Below, one piece after another: positions 23,887 to 27,297 of a stretch of 27,297 bases of DNA. The first letter of the stretch is position 1, and every line of letters begins with the position of its first letter. The notes under the pieces were generated by a model. The model was given only the letters and a program-made list of their open reading frames with translations, had not been told where the DNA came from and made no database searches. The position numbers were made by a program, and so were the translations under genes. Origin of the DNA: an uncultured Coprococcus sp. GTDB taxonomy: Bacteria; Bacillota; Clostridia; Lachnospirales; Lachnospiraceae. The DNA is taken from positions 1-27,297 of the forward strand of contig URJI01000032.1 in assembly GCA_900548215.1 (NCBI GenBank). The letters are read 5' to 3'.

Positions 23887-26016
23887 ATGGACAAAAGCAA
23901 CCAGAATTCTAGGAAGATTATTTCACTCATAACTCTGCTATGGGCAGCCATCTGCATTCTCATAGCAGCATTTTACGTAGGTGACAACAGAGCTGAGGCG
24001 GCATCTACAGGAACCCTTACGTCAGACTATGTATATTTCAGGGATGCGCCATCCGGGAATCCTATAAAATACAACGGCACAGATATTCTTCTTCGAAAAG
24101 GTCAGAAGATGACTATACTCAGCACCTCCAACAAGTCGTGGACCAAAGTAAAGCTTACATATAAGAATAAGAGCTATACCGGTTACGTGTACGCCTCATT
24201 CATAAAGATTACCACCACGGTCACAAAAACCGGATATCTGAAAAAGAATGAGAATTATGTATATTTCCGAAAAACGCCAAACGGAACGCCTATAACCTAT
24301 AACGGTTCACCTATCATGCTGATGGGCGGTCAGAAGATGACTATACTGAGCACCGCAAACAAATCGTGGTACAGGGTAAGGCTTACATATAAAAACAAAT
24401 TATATACAGGTTATGTGTACGCTTCATTCATAGTGATAAAATCCAGCTCTACTACACAGACAACAACAAAAGCCACCACACAGGCTACCACACAGGCTAC
24501 TACACAGGCTCAGACACAAAAGTCAGGATACATCAACGACAACTATGTATACTTCAGGAAAACAGCAGGTGGAACTCCTATCACATACGGCGGCTCTGCA
24601 ATCATGCTCATGAAGAATCAGACACTCACCATACTTGATACATCGAATAAGTCATGGTATAAGGTCAAGCTCACTTACAAAAACAAAGCCTATACAGGTT
24701 ATGTGTCATCAACTCTCATAACAATTGGATCGCCAAGCAGCAACAACAATAATCCAGTTATTTCAGATGCAGCATTTGAAAAACAGCTCACTGCACAGAA
24801 ATTCCCAGAGAGTTACAAGGTTCTTCTCCGCAAGATACACAAACAGCATCCAAACTGGGTGTTCAAAGCTGTCCACACCGGTCTTGACTGGAACGATGTG
24901 GTCAAGAATGAAGTAAATGTTGCAGGAAGAGTGAACAATCTTGTAAACTGTACATCGCTGTATCCAAATTACGGATGGAGATCTCAGACAGTTGGCTATA
25001 ACTACAAGAATGATTCATATTCATCATACGATGGCGCAACATGGTTTGCGGCATCCGATGATCTTGTCAAATTCTATCTGGATCCGAGAATATATATGAC
25101 ATCTCCTAGAACCATGTTTGCATTTGAAAAGTTGTCATACGACTCATCACAGACCAGATCAGGAGTTGAGGCTATACTAGCCGGAACATTTATGTATAAC
25201 GCAAGACCAAGTGGTTCATCATCCACTTATTCATCAATGATAATAACCGCAGCAAAGAAATCCAGGGTCAGCCCTTACCACATCGCTTCAAGAATAAAGC
25301 AGGAAGTCGGCGGCTCCATAACCACAGCCACCAATGGTAAGAACAGCAGATTTCCTGGAATATACAACTTCTACAACATAGGAGCATTTGAAAGTGCTTC
25401 AGGTGATGCCATCACGAACGGACTCAGATGGGCGTCATCAGGAACCACATACAACAGGCCTTGGAACACACCGGCAAAATCCATCATCGGTGGCGCCATG
25501 TATATCGGTGAATCATATATCAACAAAGGACAGAACACTCTGTACACACAGAAGTTCAACGTCACCTACAAGGATTGCCTGTACTGGCATCAGTACATGA
25601 GCAACATCCAGGCACCTGTCACCGAGGCATCCAAGGTATATGACGCATACAAGTCATCCGGTGCAATAAACAAGTCAATAACATTTGCGATACCGGTATA
25701 CAAGAACATGCCGGCCGCAGCTGCAAAGATGCCGGCCGCCGACCCAGGCAACCAGAACAACTATCTCAAGACTTTGAAAGTCGGAAAATACAAGATGTCA
25801 CCGACATTTGCGATAAACAACACAAAGACCTACACAGTAAACGTAAGCCTCTCTGTGAAGAGTGTTACGATATCTGCGGCACCTGTAAGCGGATACTCCA
25901 CGGTGAGCGGCACAGGCAAGAAAACACTTCAGACAGGAAAGAATACATTCAAGGTGGTATGCCGCTCGCAGAGCAAGAAGGCAAGAGTATATACAATCAT
26001 AATCAACAGAGGATAA
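23887..26016 (+). CDS. exported SH3-repeat glucosaminidase-like cell-wall protein
   Basis: A 709-aa secreted protein. Residues 11-38 form a signal peptide or uncleaved anchor. Three bacterial SH3-like repeats follow (about 43-107, 117-184, 216-280), each ending in a version of TYKNKxYTGYVYASFI, the second and third joined by a Thr/Gln/Ala linker (187-212). Residues about 295-575 are a GH73-type N-acetylglucosaminidase domain: HPNWVFKAVHTGLDW, SRIKQEVGG with probable catalytic Glu473, YNIGAF and WHQYMSNIQAP. A C-terminal cadherin-like beta-sandwich spans about 620-709. It should cut peptidoglycan glycan strands during growth or separation. GGAGGA lies six bases upstream. The next gene starts 24 bases later and is probably co-transcribed. 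Confidence 0.87.
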   Translation: MDKSNQNSRKIISLITLLWAAICILIAAFYVGDNRAEAASTGTLTSDYVYFRDAPSGNPIKYNGTDILLRKGQKMTILSTSNKSWTKVKLTYKNKSYTGYVYASFIKITTTVTKTGYLKKNENYVYFRKTPNGTPITYNGSPIMLMGGQKMTILSTANKSWYRVRLTYKNKLYTGYVYASFIVIKSSSTTQTTTKATTQATTQATTQAQTQKSGYINDNYVYFRKTAGGTPITYGGSAIMLMKNQTLTILDTSNKSWYKVKLTYKNKAYTGYVSSTLITIGSPSSNNNNPVISDAAFEKQLTAQKFPESYKVLLRKIHKQHPNWVFKAVHTGLDWNDVVKNEVNVAGRVNNLVNCTSLYPNYGWRSQTVGYNYKNDSYSSYDGATWFAASDDLVKFYLDPRIYMTSPRTMFAFEKLSYDSSQTRSGVEAILAGTFMYNARPSGSSSTYSSMIITAAKKSRVSPYHIASRIKQEVGGSITTATNGKNSRFPGIYNFYNIGAFESASGDAITNGLRWASSGTTYNRPWNTPAKSIIGGAMYIGESYINKGQNTLYTQKFNVTYKDCLYWHQYMSNIQAPVTEASKVYDAYKSSGAINKSITFAIPVYKNMPAAAAKMPAADPGNQNNYLKTLKVGKYKMSPTFAINNTKTYTVNVSLSVKSVTISAAPVSGYSTVSGTGKKTLQTGKNTFKVVCRSQSKKARVYTIIINRG

Positions 26017-26024
26017 GGAGGATC

Positions 26025-26037
26025 CGGTTATAAGCCG
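26025..26037 (+). promoter_or_regulatory. small hairpin between ribosome site and start codon
   Basis: AGGAGG (26016-26021) is 19 bases from the ATG at 26041, too far for normal use. CGGTT-ATA-AGCCG (26025-26037) can fold as a five-pair hairpin with one G-U pair, which would reduce the effective spacing to about six bases. Confidence 0.35.
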
Positions 26038-26040
26038 TAT

Positions 26041-27297
26041 ATGCACATGAAAAGAACAAGATTTGACTGCAAAGCATTTGTAACTGTATTACTTAGCGTT
26101 GTGCTCATGGCATTTGTGATAAGCCACACTGCATACGCTGCATCTTCAGCAACTTTCGGTGTGACAGTGCCATCTACAAGCGTTGGTATCGGTGACACGG
26201 TGGAGATAACAGTACAACTTTCACCGGGCAAAGAAAACATCTCAGATTACAGTTACACCATAAACTATGATCCAGCCCTCCTTGAGGCTGTAAACGGTGG
26301 AACCGTGGAAGATGAAGGTTCCATCAGCTACAGTGGAAGCTCAGGCTCTGAGGAATCCATGACTGCAACGTTCACATTCACTGCTCTTGCCAGCGGAACT
26401 GCCAGCATAGAGACCCGTGCAGTAGAGGTGATATCAACATCTGGAGAATCAATCGACATGACACCGGCCTACAACTCCATCAACATCAGCGATGCAGTGA
26501 GTACATACAGCCAGGCTGATACAAGCTCAGAGAGTGAGACCGAGACAGACGAGACAGAAACCGGCAATATCACCACTGTCATCACTTCAGATACCGAGCA
26601 GACTGAGACAGTCACACTGTCCCAGGACACCGCAGATGAACCACCAGCAGTCGATGCTGCAAATAATTCAGACTCAGGATTCGAGGACAGTACCCAGGCC
26701 GTGTCTGATTATGTGGTAAGCCTGCATTCAAGCAACAACACATACTATATACTGAATAAACCTGCATCAGTTGACACACCATCCTCATATCTTCCAGTCA
26801 AGATAAAGATCAACGATACAGATGTAAAAGCGTACATGAAGGGCACAGGCTCATCCACAGTTCTGCTCTATGCAGCAGATGAAAACGGAAATCAGGGATG
26901 GTATTTTTTCAACACAGATGAAGGAACCTTCATGAATGCCAGCGACATAATCGGCCAGTCTGATTCATTGTCATCATTTATGAGCGAGCACAAATTTGTT
27001 ATCATGCTTATAGCTATCATCGTGCTTGTAATTCTGGTGGTCATCATAGTTATTCTTGCCGTATCACTCAAGGGACTTATTGCTGACTATGAGACGCAGA
27101 TAGACCGCTTGAAGAAGGACAATGACGCCAGACAGACATCTTCAGGAAACAAAGCATCAGATAACAGTTCTTCAGATGACAAGGCTTCAGAGTCAGGCCA
27201 GGAAAAGCTCAGAATACATTCACATGACAGCAGTGAAGTTCCTACCATCAACAACAAAGCGCTCTTCCCTGACGATGAGGCAGTACATGAAAGCTAT
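26041..27297 (+). CDS. membrane-anchored cohesin-like domain protein (C-terminus beyond window)
   Basis: The frame is open from 26041 to the window edge, 419 codons. M3 (26047) is an alternative start. Residues 3-34 are a signal peptide ending AYA. Residues about 36-150 resemble a cohesin/dockerin-receptor beta-sandwich: FGVTVPSTSVGIGDTVEITVQL, YTINYDPALLEAV, TFTFTALASGTASI. A Thr/Glu/Ser linker (155-225) and a second small domain (about 226-310) follow. A transmembrane helix (319-345) leads to a Lys/Asp/Ser-rich tail that faces the cytosol if topology is type I. Cohesin folds also occur outside cellulosomes, so this does not prove one. It is likely translated with the SH3/glucosaminidase gene. 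Confidence 0.75.
   Translation, partial: MHMKRTRFDCKAFVTVLLSVVLMAFVISHTAYAASSATFGVTVPSTSVGIGDTVEITVQLSPGKENISDYSYTINYDPALLEAVNGGTVEDEGSISYSGSSGSEESMTATFTFTALASGTASIETRAVEVISTSGESIDMTPAYNSINISDAVSTYSQADTSSESETETDETETGNITTVITSDTEQTETVTLSQDTADEPPAVDAANNSDSGFEDSTQAVSDYVVSLHSSNNTYYILNKPASVDTPSSYLPVKIKINDTDVKAYMKGTGSSTVLLYAADENGNQGWYFFNTDEGTFMNASDIIGQSDSLSSFMSEHKFVIMLIAIIVLVILVVIIVILAVSLKGLIADYETQIDRLKKDNDARQTSSGNKASDNSSSDDKASESGQEKLRIHSHDSSEVPTINNKALFPDDEAVHESY

Overview
The window looks like a chromosomal core segment of a low-to-mid GC Firmicute of the Lachnospiraceae type, perhaps close to Coprococcus. The evidence is Gram-positive style lipoproteins, strong GGAGG ribosome binding sites, frequent ATA and AGA codons, several TTG starts, a DivIVA-like protein, a RecD2-MreB-ComF cluster, pyrB with a separate pyrI, and a GH9 glucanase. 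The taxon is inferred from gene content only. I see no phage, IS element, CRISPR array, tRNA or rRNA.

Left part (1-2285, minus strand): a eukaryotic (HIS6)-type HisA isomerase is followed after one base by a large lipoprotein glycoside hydrolase of family 9. The hydrolase carries a CBM-like and an Ig-like domain and is cut off by the window edge. On the plus strand, 2463-3875 encodes a CbbX/SpoVK-type AAA ATPase and 4020-4688 a YesL (DUF624) membrane protein.

Middle (4690-12331, minus strand): a four-gene transcription unit reads sensor protein (PAS/GAF, no output domain) - mreB - recD2 - comF. Upstream of it, and separated by a terminator, is a DivIVA-like coiled-coil protein. A plus-strand lipoprotein with an acidic Ser/Asp tail (12625-13428) faces an FHA-domain protein across a shared bidirectional terminator. 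The FHA gene follows glmS, and glmS is preceded by a small 65-aa gene with its own promoter. Next come metG, with its own promoter and terminator, and a small DUF4190-type membrane protein with tandem repeats.

Right part (19943-27297, plus strand): a carbamoyltransferase resembling ornithine carbamoyltransferase, but with altered substrate-binding motifs, lies directly upstream of pyrB and pyrI. murA follows with its own promoter and a strong terminator. The last two genes are an exported SH3-repeat/glucosaminidase protein and a membrane-anchored protein with a cohesin-like domain that runs off the right edge.

Most of the window is housekeeping: pyrimidine synthesis, amino sugar and peptidoglycan precursors, methionyl-tRNA, cell shape, DNA repair and cell-wall remodelling. 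The least ordinary items are the variant carbamoyltransferase in front of pyrBI, the HIS6-type HisA fused transcriptionally to a glucanase gene, the output-less sensor heading the mreB operon, the small gene before glmS, and the cohesin-like membrane protein. I did not find clear evidence for a wholly new system.
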